64,000 bases of DNA. Source: UBA4742 sp963773335 (GTDB taxonomy: Bacteria; Actinomycetota; Acidimicrobiia; Acidimicrobiales; Acidimicrobilacustridaceae). Where the stretch lies: NCBI GenBank assembly GCA_963773335.1, contig CAVZAT010000007.1, forward strand, positions 434,001 through 498,000, written 5' to 3'. The position numbers were made by a program, and so were the translations under genes. Within the stretch, counting starts at the first letter, position 1. Each line of letters begins with the position of its first letter. Below the pieces are notes generated by a model, which saw only the letters and a program-made list of their open reading frames with translations, was not told where the DNA came from and did no database searches. Of this stretch, positions 1-10,903 are shown in pieces.

Positions 1-468
1 CCGGGATCGCCCCCCACCACCACTGCCAGTCCGACCACCACCGATCCTGGCGGTAGCGGTGGTGGTCCGGTCGTTCCCATCTACGTCCCGCCCGGCACGC
101 CTCCGCCCGTGCTACCGGGCGCGGCCACTGCCATCGCCGTGGCCCGGCGCTACCTGGGCACGCCCTACCAGTGGGGCGGTGCGTCGCCCGCCACCGGCTT
201 CGACTGCTCAGGTCTGGTCCAGTACTCGTTCGGTCAGGCCGGCATCAGGTTGCCCCGGGTGGCCGACGCCCAGGCCGCCGCCACCCGCCACGTCACTTAT
301 GCCCAGGCCCTGCCGGGCGACCTGGTCTTCTTCGACTCGCCCGACATCGGTCACGTGGGCATCTACCTGGGTGGCGGGATGATGATCGACGCCCCCCACA
401 CCGGTGCGGTGATCCGGATCGAGAGCATCTGGTGGCCCACCCTGGTCGGCTTCGGCCGGGTGGTCTGA
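1..468 (+). CDS. NlpC/P60 (C40) cell-wall endopeptidase, 3' part only
   Basis: The frame is open to the left edge, so the N-terminus lies outside the window. The visible part begins with a Pro/Thr/Gly-rich linker (PTTTASPTTTDPGGSGGG), typical of a secreted enzyme, followed by a complete NlpC/P60 domain. The catalytic Cys is in FDCSGLV (codon 205-207), the His in HVGIY (352-354), and a third polar residue probably in APH near 395. Family members cleave the D-Glu to diamino-acid bond of peptidoglycan stem peptides outside the membrane. Coiled-coil or repeat domains that often precede this domain cannot be seen here. The gene ends 216 bp before a convergent oxidoreductase gene. Confidence 0.9.
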   Translation, partial: PGSPPTTTASPTTTDPGGSGGGPVVPIYVPPGTPPPVLPGAATAIAVARRYLGTPYQWGGASPATGFDCSGLVQYSFGQAGIRLPRVADAQAAATRHVTYAQALPGDLVFFDSPDIGHVGIYLGGGMMIDAPHTGAVIRIESIWWPTLVGFGRVV

Positions 469-653
469 ACGACCACCTATCCCGTGGACGAGTCGGCGGG
501 ACAGGTCCAGCGTGATCAGATCGACTCGGACACGGCGCCCGGCGTGCCGGCCGGGGATCGTCCGACCGAGGTCTGCTCTCGCGCGGGAGCCGTTCCCGGC
601 TGGCCCCGATTCGTCCCCGGCTGACCTGCCCCTGCTGGCGGTCACCATCGTGT

Positions 654-680
654 TGCTGGCCACGCCCAAGGCGGCCAGCA
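654..680. terminator. hairpin between convergent genes
   Basis: TGCTGGCC (654-661) pairs perfectly with GGCCAGCA (673-680), and GCC/GGC inside the loop can lengthen the stem. It lies between the ends of the NlpC/P60 gene and the convergent oxidoreductase gene, so it may end transcription in both directions. There is no T-run on either side, as is common in actinobacteria. The remainder of 469-684 shows no gene. Confidence 0.4.
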
Positions 681-684
681 CTTG

Positions 685-1623
685 TCAGGCGCCGGCCAGA
701 TGGGCCACCACGGGCGCCATGATGTCGAGCGCGTCGAGGCCCACCCCCACGTAGGAGATGCCGAAGCGCTCGCGCCGCGCCTGGCACTGCTCGATGATCT
801 CCTCGGTCGTGCCGACCAGCGCGTAGGGCGACTCGAGTGCCTCATCCGGTGTGACCCCCATGCTCGGACCCACCGCCTCGGCCACCGCCCGGCGATCGTC
901 GGAGAGCATGGTCAGGTGGACCCGCACCTGGAGCTCGATCTGGTCGAACCGCGCGCCGGCCGCCTCGCGCACCCACGCCACCTTGTCCAGGGTCGCCCGG
1001 TCCGTGGCGGAGGGTCCGGCGCGCTCGTCGATGCGACCGGCGGGCAGCGCGATGTTGAGGCCCACGATGTCGGCCGATCTCCCGGCCAGGCTCAGCACCC
1101 GACGACCGCCGCCCCCGATGAGGATCGGAGGCCGCGGCGACTGGACGGGCTTGGGCCAGCCCTCGAGCCCCTGGATCCGGTAGTGGTGGCCCGAGAAGGT
1201 GACCGGTCCCTCGTCCCAGAGGCCGGTGATGATCTCCAGCGCCTCGCCCAGGCGCTCGATGCGGGCGCCCGGCGGATCCATGGTCAGACCGGCCTGCTGG
1301 TAGTCGGTGGCCATCCAGCCGGCGCCCACGCCGAGCTCGAGGCGTCCACCGGAGAGCCGATCGATCGTGGCCGCTTCCTTGGCCAGCAGGACGGGGTGGC
1401 GGTAGTCGTTGCAGTAGGTGAGCGAGCCGATGCGAAGCTCAGAGGTGGCGTCGGCGGCCGCCATGAGTGCGGGGGTCAGGGCCAACTGATCGTCGAGGTG
1501 ATCCGACACGGTGAGGGTGGCATAGCCCAGATCCTCGATCTTGCGAGCCAGGTTGAGCCAGGTGGTGCCCGGCGGGGGCGCCGCGGCCTGGAGTCCGAAT
1601 CGGAACGGCTTGGTGGCCGACAC
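685..1623 (-). CDS. LLM-class F420-dependent oxidoreductase
   Basis: 312 aa, a luciferase-like (beta/alpha)8 flavin/F420 oxidoreductase of the actinobacterial LLM type. The N-terminus FGLQAAAP, the strand with TVSDHLDDQLA, RIGSLTYCNDYRHP, the GRLELGVGAGW motif and RPPILIGGGG are all standard landmarks of the family. Proteins of this group usually use reduced F420 rather than FMNH2; the substrate cannot be told from sequence. The GTG start at 1623 is preceded by a strong GGGAGGAAGG ribosome-binding site. It diverges from the dienelactone hydrolase gene, with 107 bp between the starts. Confidence 0.85.
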   Translation of the reverse strand: MSATKPFRFGLQAAAPPPGTTWLNLARKIEDLGYATLTVSDHLDDQLALTPALMAAADATSELRIGSLTYCNDYRHPVLLAKEAATIDRLSGGRLELGVGAGWMATDYQQAGLTMDPPGARIERLGEALEIITGLWDEGPVTFSGHHYRIQGLEGWPKPVQSPRPPILIGGGGRRVLSLAGRSADIVGLNIALPAGRIDERAGPSATDRATLDKVAWVREAAGARFDQIELQVRVHLTMLSDDRRAVAEAVGPSMGVTPDEALESPYALVGTTEEIIEQCQARRERFGISYVGVGLDALDIMAPVVAHLAGA

Positions 1624-1717
1624 CCTTCCTCCTCCCGTCGGGCGAGCTCGTCGCGTGGCGGGGCCGCCGGATCGACCGTGGTGGCCAGGGCCCCTGGTAG
1701 GTGGACGGGGCGAAAAC

Positions 1718-1723
1718 TAGCCT
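1718..1723 (+). promoter_or_regulatory. leaderless -10 box of the dienelactone hydrolase gene
   Basis: TAGCCT, then 7 nt, then the GTG start at 1731. Transcription would start at or next to the start codon, and no ribosome-binding site is visible. Confidence 0.6.
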
Positions 1724-1730
1724 CCCGCCC

Positions 1731-2531
1731 GTGACCGATCCCCTGCAGGACTTCGAGCGTTCGACCTTCACCCACGACGGCAAGACCCGCGACGTGTACG
1801 AGATGGGTGACGGCCCGGCCGTGATCGTCATGGCCGAGATCCCCGGGATCACGCCCAAGGTGGCGGACTTCGCCCGCCGGGTGGCCGACATCGGCTGCAC
1901 CGTGGTGCTCCCCCGCCTGTTCGGCGAGGCCGGAGCCAAGCCGACCCGGGCCGGCATCATCCGGACGATCGGTCCGGCGTGCGTGTCCAAGGAGTTCGCC
2001 GCCTTCGCGGCCAACCGCACCGCGCCCGTGACGGTGTGGCTGCGGGCCCTGGCCGCCGATGCCCACCAGCGCTGCGGCGGCCCCGGCGTCGGCGCGCTCG
2101 GCATGTGCTTCACCGGCGGGTTCGCCCTGGGGATGATGGTGGACGACCGGCTGATCGCGCCCGTGCTGAGCCAGCCGTCGTTGCCCCTGCCCATCTCGGC
2201 CAAGAACCGTCGCGGGCTCCAGCTGAGCGACCCGGACCTGGCCCGGGTCAAGGCCCGGGCCGCCGACGGGGTGTGCGTGCTGGGCCTGCGCTTCACCCGT
2301 GACGTGGCTGTGGACGCCTCGCGCTTCGAGCACCTGCGCCAGGAGCTGGGGGACAACTTCATCGGCGTCGAGATCGACTCGTCGCCGGGCAACCCGTGGG
2401 GGTTCCCCAAGAACGCGCACTCGGTGCTGACCGAGCACCTGGTGGACGAGCCGGGCAACCCCACCCACGACGCCCTGAACCAGGTGTTGGACTTCTTCCG
2501 CACCCGCCTGGTCGAGCCGGCCGCCACCTGA
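1731..2531 (+). CDS. dienelactone hydrolase family protein
   Basis: 266 aa alpha/beta hydrolase of the dienelactone hydrolase (DLH) family. The nucleophile elbow is GMCFTGG, with Cys in place of the usual Ser as is characteristic of DLH; a candidate catalytic His is in KNAHSV near the C-terminus. The early strand VIVMAEIPGI matches the family. DLH enzymes hydrolyse lactones such as dienelactone in chloroaromatic breakdown, but many actinobacterial members have unknown cytosolic substrates. A frame extension to ATG 1701 exists, but I chose GTG 1731 because it sits at leaderless spacing from a TAGCCT box. Confidence 0.85.
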   Translation: MTDPLQDFERSTFTHDGKTRDVYEMGDGPAVIVMAEIPGITPKVADFARRVADIGCTVVLPRLFGEAGAKPTRAGIIRTIGPACVSKEFAAFAANRTAPVTVWLRALAADAHQRCGGPGVGALGMCFTGGFALGMMVDDRLIAPVLSQPSLPLPISAKNRRGLQLSDPDLARVKARAADGVCVLGLRFTRDVAVDASRFEHLRQELGDNFIGVEIDSSPGNPWGFPKNAHSVLTEHLVDEPGNPTHDALNQVLDFFRTRLVEPAAT

Positions 2532-2566
2532 CCCGGGGCTCGCCGAGAAGCGTCACAGGGGGCCAG

Positions 2567-2572
2567 TAGCAT
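2567..2572 (+). promoter_or_regulatory. -10 box of the pcrA-like helicase gene
   Basis: TAGCAT, 9 nt before ATG 2582. At most a leader of 1-3 nt is expected. Confidence 0.5.
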
Positions 2573-2581
2573 CGAAGGGTC

Positions 2582-6158
<3,577 letters not shown>

Positions 6159-6271
6159 ACAACCCGTCGGACCCGGCTGAGCCCGCCGGACCGGGCCACG
6201 TCCCAGGACTGGCGGTGGGTCGATCGGGCGGCCAACATCGTCTGCGTGTCCGTTGACCGACCCCGACAGCC

Positions 6272-7771
6272 GTGCGCGCGCTAGCTCGAGCCCGCCTGGT
6301 GCTGGGCCGCGGCACCACCCTGGGCTCGCTCATGGCCGCCCTGGCCGAGGTGCACGGCAACCGGCGGCTGGTCACCGACCAGGACGGCGTCCAGTTGACC
6401 TACCGCCAGGCGGCCAAGCGGGTCAACCGGTGGGCGGCGGGCATCCGGGCCCAGACGGCGCCCGGCGACCGGGTGGTCATCAACACCACGAACAACTATG
6501 AGCAGTTCCTGCTGTGCCTGGCCGCGTCGCGCGCCGGCTGCATCGCCGCGCCGGTCAACCCGCAGATGCGCGCCGAAGAGGTGGCCCACGTGGTGGCCGA
6601 TGCCGGCGCCTCTCTGGTGGTGCGCAGCGTGCACCAGGTCGACCACGCCGAGGCCCTGACCGAGTGGGTGCCCGCCGCCACCGGCGACATCGCCGCCCTG
6701 TTCTACACGTCGGGCACCACGGGCTCCCCGAAGGGCGCGGAGCTCACCCACCGGGCGCTCATCGGCCAAGCCACCGCGGGGGCCCTGTGGACACCCGCCC
6801 TGCACCGTGACGAGTCCGTGTTCAGCCTGCCCATCGCCCACATCATGGGTTTCACCGTGCTGGCCGGTATGGCGTGTCTGGGCGTGCCCAGCTACCTGAT
6901 TCCCCGGTTCCGGCCCACCGACGTGCTCGACGCCATCGAGGCCCGCCGGGCCACCATCTTCATCGGCGTCCCGGCCATGTACCGGATGCTGCTCGAGGCC
7001 GGGGCCGCCGAACGCGACCTGAGCTCGATCCGTCTGTGGGGCTCGGGTGCCGACGCCATGCCCGCCGACTTGGCTCGCCAGTTCAAGAAGATGGGGGCCA
7101 CGGCCACGCTGCCCCTGATCGGGCCGGTGGGCGAGGCCGCCTTCATCGAAGGATACGGCATGGTCGAAGTGGGCGGCGGTGTGGCCGCCAAGGTGTCGCC
7201 ACCCGGGATCGGGCTGGGGCTGGGCGACGGGTTGGGCCTGCAACTGCCGGGTTACCGGTTCAAGGTGGTGGACCCCGACGACCCCGACGACCACGAGGTG
7301 CGTCCGGGCGCCGAGGGCGAGCTGTGGGTGCGCGGCCCGGGTGTGATCCGCGGCTACTGGAACGCCGCGGAGTCCACCCGGCACACGATCACCGAAGACG
7401 GGTGGCTGCGCACCGGGGATCTCGTGCGTCGGGGCCCACTCGGCACCGTGGTGTTCGTGGGTCGCCAGAAGGACGTCATCAAGCACGCTGGCTACTCGGT
7501 GTACGCCCGCGAGGTGCAGGAGGCCCTCGAGCGTCATCCCTCGGTGCTGGAGGCGGCGGTGGTCGGCCTGCCCGACGCCACCAAGGGCGAGATCCCCGCG
7601 GCCGTGGTGCGGTTGGCCGACGGCGTCGATCTCGATGATCTGGATCTGGGGGCCTGGGCCGCTCAGCACCTGTCGGCCTACAAGGTGCCTCGTCGGTTCG
7701 TCGCCGTCGACGAGCTCCCCCGGACCGGTACCAACAAGCTGGTCAAACGCGAGCTGCTCGATCTGTTCTGA
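6272..7771 (+). CDS. AMP-dependent acyl-CoA synthetase/ligase (ANL superfamily)
   Basis: 499 aa. The P-loop-like signature is YTSGTTGSPKGA; the adenylate motif EGYGMVE, the TGD motif (WLRTGDLV), the hinge FVGRQKDVIKHAGY and the C-terminal catalytic Lys in PRTGTNKLVKREL are all present. Such enzymes activate a carboxylic acid as an acyl-AMP and then form the CoA thioester. It has the size of medium/long-chain fatty-acid or aryl-CoA ligases, but the acid cannot be named. The GTG start at 6272 lacks a clear ribosome-binding site. The gene is followed by a dispersed repeat. Confidence 0.88.
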   Translation: MRALARARLVLGRGTTLGSLMAALAEVHGNRRLVTDQDGVQLTYRQAAKRVNRWAAGIRAQTAPGDRVVINTTNNYEQFLLCLAASRAGCIAAPVNPQMRAEEVAHVVADAGASLVVRSVHQVDHAEALTEWVPAATGDIAALFYTSGTTGSPKGAELTHRALIGQATAGALWTPALHRDESVFSLPIAHIMGFTVLAGMACLGVPSYLIPRFRPTDVLDAIEARRATIFIGVPAMYRMLLEAGAAERDLSSIRLWGSGADAMPADLARQFKKMGATATLPLIGPVGEAAFIEGYGMVEVGGGVAAKVSPPGIGLGLGDGLGLQLPGYRFKVVDPDDPDDHEVRPGAEGELWVRGPGVIRGYWNAAESTRHTITEDGWLRTGDLVRRGPLGTVVFVGRQKDVIKHAGYSVYAREVQEALERHPSVLEAAVVGLPDATKGEIPAAVVRLADGVDLDDLDLGAWAAQHLSAYKVPRRFVAVDELPRTGTNKLVKRELLDLF

Positions 7772-7783
7772 TTGCTCGGCTCT

Positions 7784-7845
7784 CCGGTCGGCAAGCCTCC
7801 CGGCGGGCGCCTCCGACATCTGGGTGCCATGGGTCAGCGGCTCCG
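7784..7845 (+). repeat. dispersed intergenic repeat, copy A (GGTCGGCAAGCCTCCCGGC family)
   Basis: Starts just after the CoA-ligase stop codon. The core GGTCGGCAAGCCTCCCGGC recurs at 19429, followed by GCATC/CATCxGGGTGCC and AGC(C/G)GCTCCG in both copies. A third, reverse-oriented relative lies at 54975-55073. All three sit immediately after a gene. Confidence 0.55.
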
Positions 7846-7865
7846 GCCTGGCGGCCTTCGCCTTC

Positions 7866-8438
7866 TCAGCCCTTGGGCAGCGTGCCCGTGACGCGCAAGG
7901 TGGTACTGGTGCTGGTGGGCTCGAGGGTGGTGCCGCCGCTGGGCAGGCCGGAGGTCTCGTCGTTGGGGTTCAGGTCGATGATGACCCGGCCGTCCTTGGT
8001 CACCGTCACCCGGTAGTGCACCAACCCGGCGCCGGTGGCCGAGACCGCCGCGCCACCGCAGGGATCGTCGAAGTGGTTCGCCTTGCGGTTCCACTTCAGC
8101 GTGCATCGGCGGCCAACGCCGGGGGTGTGGGCATCGAAGGCCAGCCACCCCCGGTGCGGGTCGGATCCCAGGTGCTGCAGGTAGATGTCGCGGGTCCCCC
8201 CGGCCGGGTCGGGCAACAGGATCGGACCGGACGAGGCGATGTTGGCGGCTCGGTCCCTGGCCGCGCCGGCGTCGAAGTCGGCCGCGCCCAGGTGCAGCAC
8301 CGTCTGGTTGTGCGAGGTGATGGACGGGATGGCGAACGCGAACAAGGCCACGGCCAGGGCCAGCGCCACCAGCACGCCTCCCAGCGCCAACGTGTAGGTC
8401 CGTGCGCTGCGTTGGCGGCGGGGGGCGACCGGGCTCAC
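7866..8438 (-). CDS. membrane-anchored protein with a degenerate Rieske-like domain
   Basis: 190 aa with one N-terminal transmembrane segment (about residues 15-38, ALGGVLVALALAVALFAFAI), so probably anchored with the C-terminus outside. The stretch WLAFDAHTPGVGRRC ... NHFDDPCGGAAV ... DGRVIIDLN follows the layout of a Rieske domain. However, the two cluster boxes, normally CxHxGC and CPCHGS, are incomplete: box I reads HTPGVGRRC and box II DPCGG. I therefore doubt that it binds a [2Fe-2S] cluster in the usual way. The tail is Ser/Thr-rich. Start GTG 8438. The fold call is inference; without it this is a hypothetical membrane protein. Confidence 0.6.
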   Translation of the reverse strand: MSPVAPRRQRSARTYTLALGGVLVALALAVALFAFAIPSITSHNQTVLHLGAADFDAGAARDRAANIASSGPILLPDPAGGTRDIYLQHLGSDPHRGWLAFDAHTPGVGRRCTLKWNRKANHFDDPCGGAAVSATGAGLVHYRVTVTKDGRVIIDLNPNDETSGLPSGGTTLEPTSTSTTLRVTGTLPKG

Positions 8439-8529
8439 GGCCGTAGTATCCCGTGCGGGGTGCGGACCGATCGAGTCGACCCCCGTGTCGATCCGCCCCG
8501 GGCCTTTGCCGAGCGACCCGGCGAGTCGC

Positions 8530-8535
8530 TAGCTT
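8530..8535 (+). promoter_or_regulatory. leaderless -10 box of sucC
   Basis: TAGCTT, 7 nt, then GTG 8543. Confidence 0.6.
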
Positions 8536-8542
8536 CGCCGCC

Positions 8543-9679
8543 GTGGATCTCCTCGAATTCCAAGGAAAGCAGTTCTTCGCCGGCTTCGGCATCCCCGTCT
8601 CCGACGGTCGGGCGGTGGAGACGGTGGACGACGCCGTGGCCGCGGCCGACACGGTCGGGTACCCGGTGGTGGTCAAGGCCCAGGTGCACGTGGGTGGCCG
8701 GGGCAAGGCCGGGGGGGTGAAGCTGGCCAACGACGCCGACGAGGTGCGCACCCACGCCGGCAACATCTTGGGCATGGACATCAAGGGCCACACGGTCAAG
8801 ATCGTCTGGATCGAGCACGCCTCCGACATCGCCCAGGAGTACTACGCCAGCTTCACGCTGGACCGGGCGGCCAAGCGTCACCTGGGCATGCTCTCGGCCG
8901 AGGGTGGCGTCGAGATCGAGACGGTGGCGGTCGAGTCGCCCGAGGCGCTGGCCAAGATCTGGATCGACCCGGTGGAGGGCCTGACCCCCGAGGTGGCTCG
9001 GGAGTGGGTGCTGGCCGCCAAGCTCGACCCGGCCGCCACCGACGGCGCCGTCGACATCCTGACCAAGCTCTACACCGCCTACGTCGAGGGTGACGCCGAC
9101 CTGGTGGAGATCAACCCGCTGATCCTGACCCCCGACGGCCGGGTCCACGCCCTCGATGCCAAGGTCACGCTCGACAACAACGCCGAGTTCCGTCACGACT
9201 GGGGTGCCTACGAGGCCACCCAGGTGCGCGACGAGCGCGAGCAGGCGGCCCACGAGAAGGGCCTCCAGTACGTGGGCCTGGAGGGCTCGGTGGGCATCAT
9301 CGCCAACGGCGCCGGGCTGGCCATGAGCACGCTGGACGTGGTCAACCAGGTCGGTGGTGAGGCGGCCAACTTCCTCGACATCGGCGGTGGGGCCAACGCC
9401 GAGGTGATGGCCGGCGCCCTGTCGGTGATCAACGACGACCCCCGCGTCAAGGCCATCTTCATCAACATCTTCGGTGGCATCACCCGCGGCGAGGAGGTGG
9501 CCAACGGCATCGTCGAGGCCCTCGGTCGGGTCAGCATCGACGCGCCGATCGTCATCCGCCTGGACGGGACCAACGCCGAGGAGGGCCGAGCGATCCTCGA
9601 GCCTCACCTGTCCGACAAGCTCCAGTCCAAGCCAACCATGCTCGAAGCGGCCCGGGCCGCGGTCGAGCTCAGCCGATGA
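8543..9679 (+). CDS. sucC: succinyl-CoA synthetase (ADP/GDP-forming) subunit beta
   Basis: 378 aa. Together with SucD it converts succinyl-CoA, Pi and NDP to succinate, CoA and NTP in the TCA cycle. The ATP-grasp N-terminus MDLLEFQGKQFF, the nucleotide-binding KAQVHVGGRGKAGGVK, metal site LVEINPLI and the C-terminal ligase domain with FLDIGGGAN and NIFGGITRGEEVA are all as expected, at normal length. GTG 8543 is chosen over upstream in-frame codons because it lies at leaderless distance from TAGCTT and gives the conserved MDLLE start. The stop overlaps the ATG of a repeat-made ORF (ATGA), and sucD follows 274 bp later. Confidence 0.97.
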   Translation: MDLLEFQGKQFFAGFGIPVSDGRAVETVDDAVAAADTVGYPVVVKAQVHVGGRGKAGGVKLANDADEVRTHAGNILGMDIKGHTVKIVWIEHASDIAQEYYASFTLDRAAKRHLGMLSAEGGVEIETVAVESPEALAKIWIDPVEGLTPEVAREWVLAAKLDPAATDGAVDILTKLYTAYVEGDADLVEINPLILTPDGRVHALDAKVTLDNNAEFRHDWGAYEATQVRDEREQAAHEKGLQYVGLEGSVGIIANGAGLAMSTLDVVNQVGGEAANFLDIGGGANAEVMAGALSVINDDPRVKAIFINIFGGITRGEEVANGIVEALGRVSIDAPIVIRLDGTNAEEGRAILEPHLSDKLQSKPTMLEAARAAVELSR

Positions 9680-9951
9680 ACGCCGAGCGGTGCGAGGGGG
9701 CCGAGCGTGTTCCACTGACCGTTCTGTCGGGTGCGACCCGACCTGCGGTGCGGTGCGAGGGGGCCGAGCGTGTTCCACTGACCGTTCTGTCGGGTGCGAC
9801 CCGACCTGCGGTGCGGTGCGAGGGGGCCGAGCGTGTTCCACTGACCGTTCTGTCGGGTGCGACCCGACCTGCGGTGCGGTGCGAGGGGGCCGAGCGTGTT
9901 CCACCGACCGTTCTGTCGGGTGCGACCCAACCAGCCGATTGGCGGGAGTAG
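9676..9951 (+). CDS. possible 91-aa repeat ORF filling the sucC-sucD gap
   Basis: This ORF begins with ATG at 9676, overlapping the sucC stop as ATGA, and ends with TAG at 9949-9951, two bases before the sucD ATG. Its protein is four near-identical 21-residue units (CEGAERVPLTVLSGATRPAVR). Because the unit is 63 bp, any frame open in one unit stays open through all four, so openness alone is weak evidence; the exact fit to both neighbours is the only argument for translation. I recognise no domain. More likely it is a non-coding repeat that happens to be open. Confidence 0.25.
   Translation: MNAERCEGAERVPLTVLSGATRPAVRCEGAERVPLTVLSGATRPAVRCEGAERVPLTVLSGATRPAVRCEGAERVPPTVLSGATQPADWRE
9688..9939. 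repeat. tandem array, four 63-bp units, between sucC and sucD
   Basis: Units at 9688, 9751, 9814 and 9877. The first three are almost identical; the fourth has a C instead of T (CCACCGACC) and a diverged end. Each of the first three contains the palindrome TCGGGTGCGACCCGA, able to form a small hairpin, and the last has it degraded (ACCCAA). The array is flanked by the 8-bp direct repeat CAGCCGAT (9670-9677 and 9932-9939). There are no spacers, so it is not a CRISPR. Confidence 0.95.
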
Positions 9952-9953
9952 AT

Positions 9954-10841
9954 ATGAGCATCTTCGTCGACGAGAACACCAAGGTCGTCTATCAGGGCCT
10001 GACCGGCAGCCAGGGCCGGTTCTACGGCCTGCGCAACCGGGACTACGGCACCCAGGTGGTGGCCGGCACCAACCCCCGCAAGGCCGGCGTCGACGTGGAC
10101 GGCGTGCCCGTGTTCGCCACGGTGGCCGACGCGGTGGCCGAGACCGGGGCCACCGCGTCGTGCATCTTCATCCCCGCGCCCGGTGTCAGGGACGCGGTGC
10201 TCGAGGCGGCTGAGGGCGGCATCGAGTTCATCGTGTGCATCACCGAGGGTGTGCCCGCCCAGGACGAGGCGTGGTTCTACAACGAGCTCAAGCGCGACCA
10301 CCCCAACGTGCAGCTGCTGGGCCCCAACTGCCCGGGCATCATCAGCCCCGGCAAGTGCAACATCGGCATCACCGCCGGCGAGATCGCCAAGCCGGGCGGT
10401 CCGGTGGGCATCGTCAGCCGCTCGGGCACCCTGACCTATCAGGCGCTCTACGAGCTGAAGCTCCAGGACATCGGCGTGACCACCTGCGTCGGCATCGGTG
10501 GTGACCCGGTGCCCGGTACCACCTTCATCGACTGCCTGGAGCGCTTCGAGGCCGACCCCGAGACCAAGGCGGTCATGCTCATCGGCGAGATCGGCGGGTC
10601 GGCCGAGGAAGAGGCGGCCGAGTTCATCCAGTCGAAGATGACCAAACCGTTGTCGGCCTACATCGCTGGCGTCACCGCGCCGGCCGGCAAGAAGATGGGC
10701 CACGCCGGAGCCATCGTCTCGGGGGGCAAGGGGACTGCCGCGGCCAAGATGGAGGCGCTCGAAGCCGCCGGGGTGCGGGTGGGCCGCAATCCCACCGAGG
10801 CGGGCGAGCTCATGGTCGAGATCGTCCGCGATCTGGGCTGA
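9954..10841 (+). CDS. sucD: succinyl-CoA synthetase subunit alpha
   Basis: 295 aa. Binds CoA and carries the phospho-His intermediate of the succinyl-CoA synthetase reaction. N-terminal Rossmann CoA-binding part (VYQGLTGSQGRFYGLRN), GPNCPGIISPG, SRSGTLTYQ and the active-site His in GHAGAIVSGGKGTA are present; length is normal. ATG 9954 has a GGCGGGAG ribosome-binding site about 6 nt upstream, unlike sucC, which is apparently leaderless. The frame is open far upstream through the repeat array, but homology begins at MSIFVDENTK. Confidence 0.97.
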   Translation: MSIFVDENTKVVYQGLTGSQGRFYGLRNRDYGTQVVAGTNPRKAGVDVDGVPVFATVADAVAETGATASCIFIPAPGVRDAVLEAAEGGIEFIVCITEGVPAQDEAWFYNELKRDHPNVQLLGPNCPGIISPGKCNIGITAGEIAKPGGPVGIVSRSGTLTYQALYELKLQDIGVTTCVGIGGDPVPGTTFIDCLERFEADPETKAVMLIGEIGGSAEEEAAEFIQSKMTKPLSAYIAGVTAPAGKKMGHAGAIVSGGKGTAAAKMEALEAAGVRVGRNPTEAGELMVEIVRDLG

Positions 10842-10847
10842 CCCCAC

Positions 10848-10901
10848 TAGGGTTCCAGCATGGGCGGCGACGGGGACGCAGGCCCCAGACTGGGGGATTG
10901 A
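10848..10901 (+). promoter_or_regulatory. -10 box plus leaderless 13-codon upstream ORF
   Basis: TAGGGT (10848-10853), 6 nt, then ATG 10860 of a 13-codon ORF (MGGDGDAGPRLGD) whose TGA ends at 10901, two bases before the DUF4190 ATG at 10904. The spacing equals that of the leaderless genes in this window, so the transcript would start on this short ORF. Whether it is translated is inference. Confidence 0.4.
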
Positions 10902-10903
10902 CC

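Noticed and set aside
1439..2572. Long minus-strand ORF over the dienelactone hydrolase gene
   Set aside because: Antisense shadow caused by high GC; the plus-strand protein has clear family motifs.
9604..9930. Minus-strand ORF with repeats GRTRQNGQWNTLGPLAPHR over the sucC-sucD array
   Set aside because: It is the reverse reading of the 63-bp repeat; any stop-free frame stays open through all units, and it overlaps sucC.
9688..9939. Possible CRISPR array
   Set aside because: The units are contiguous with no spacers and there are no cas genes.
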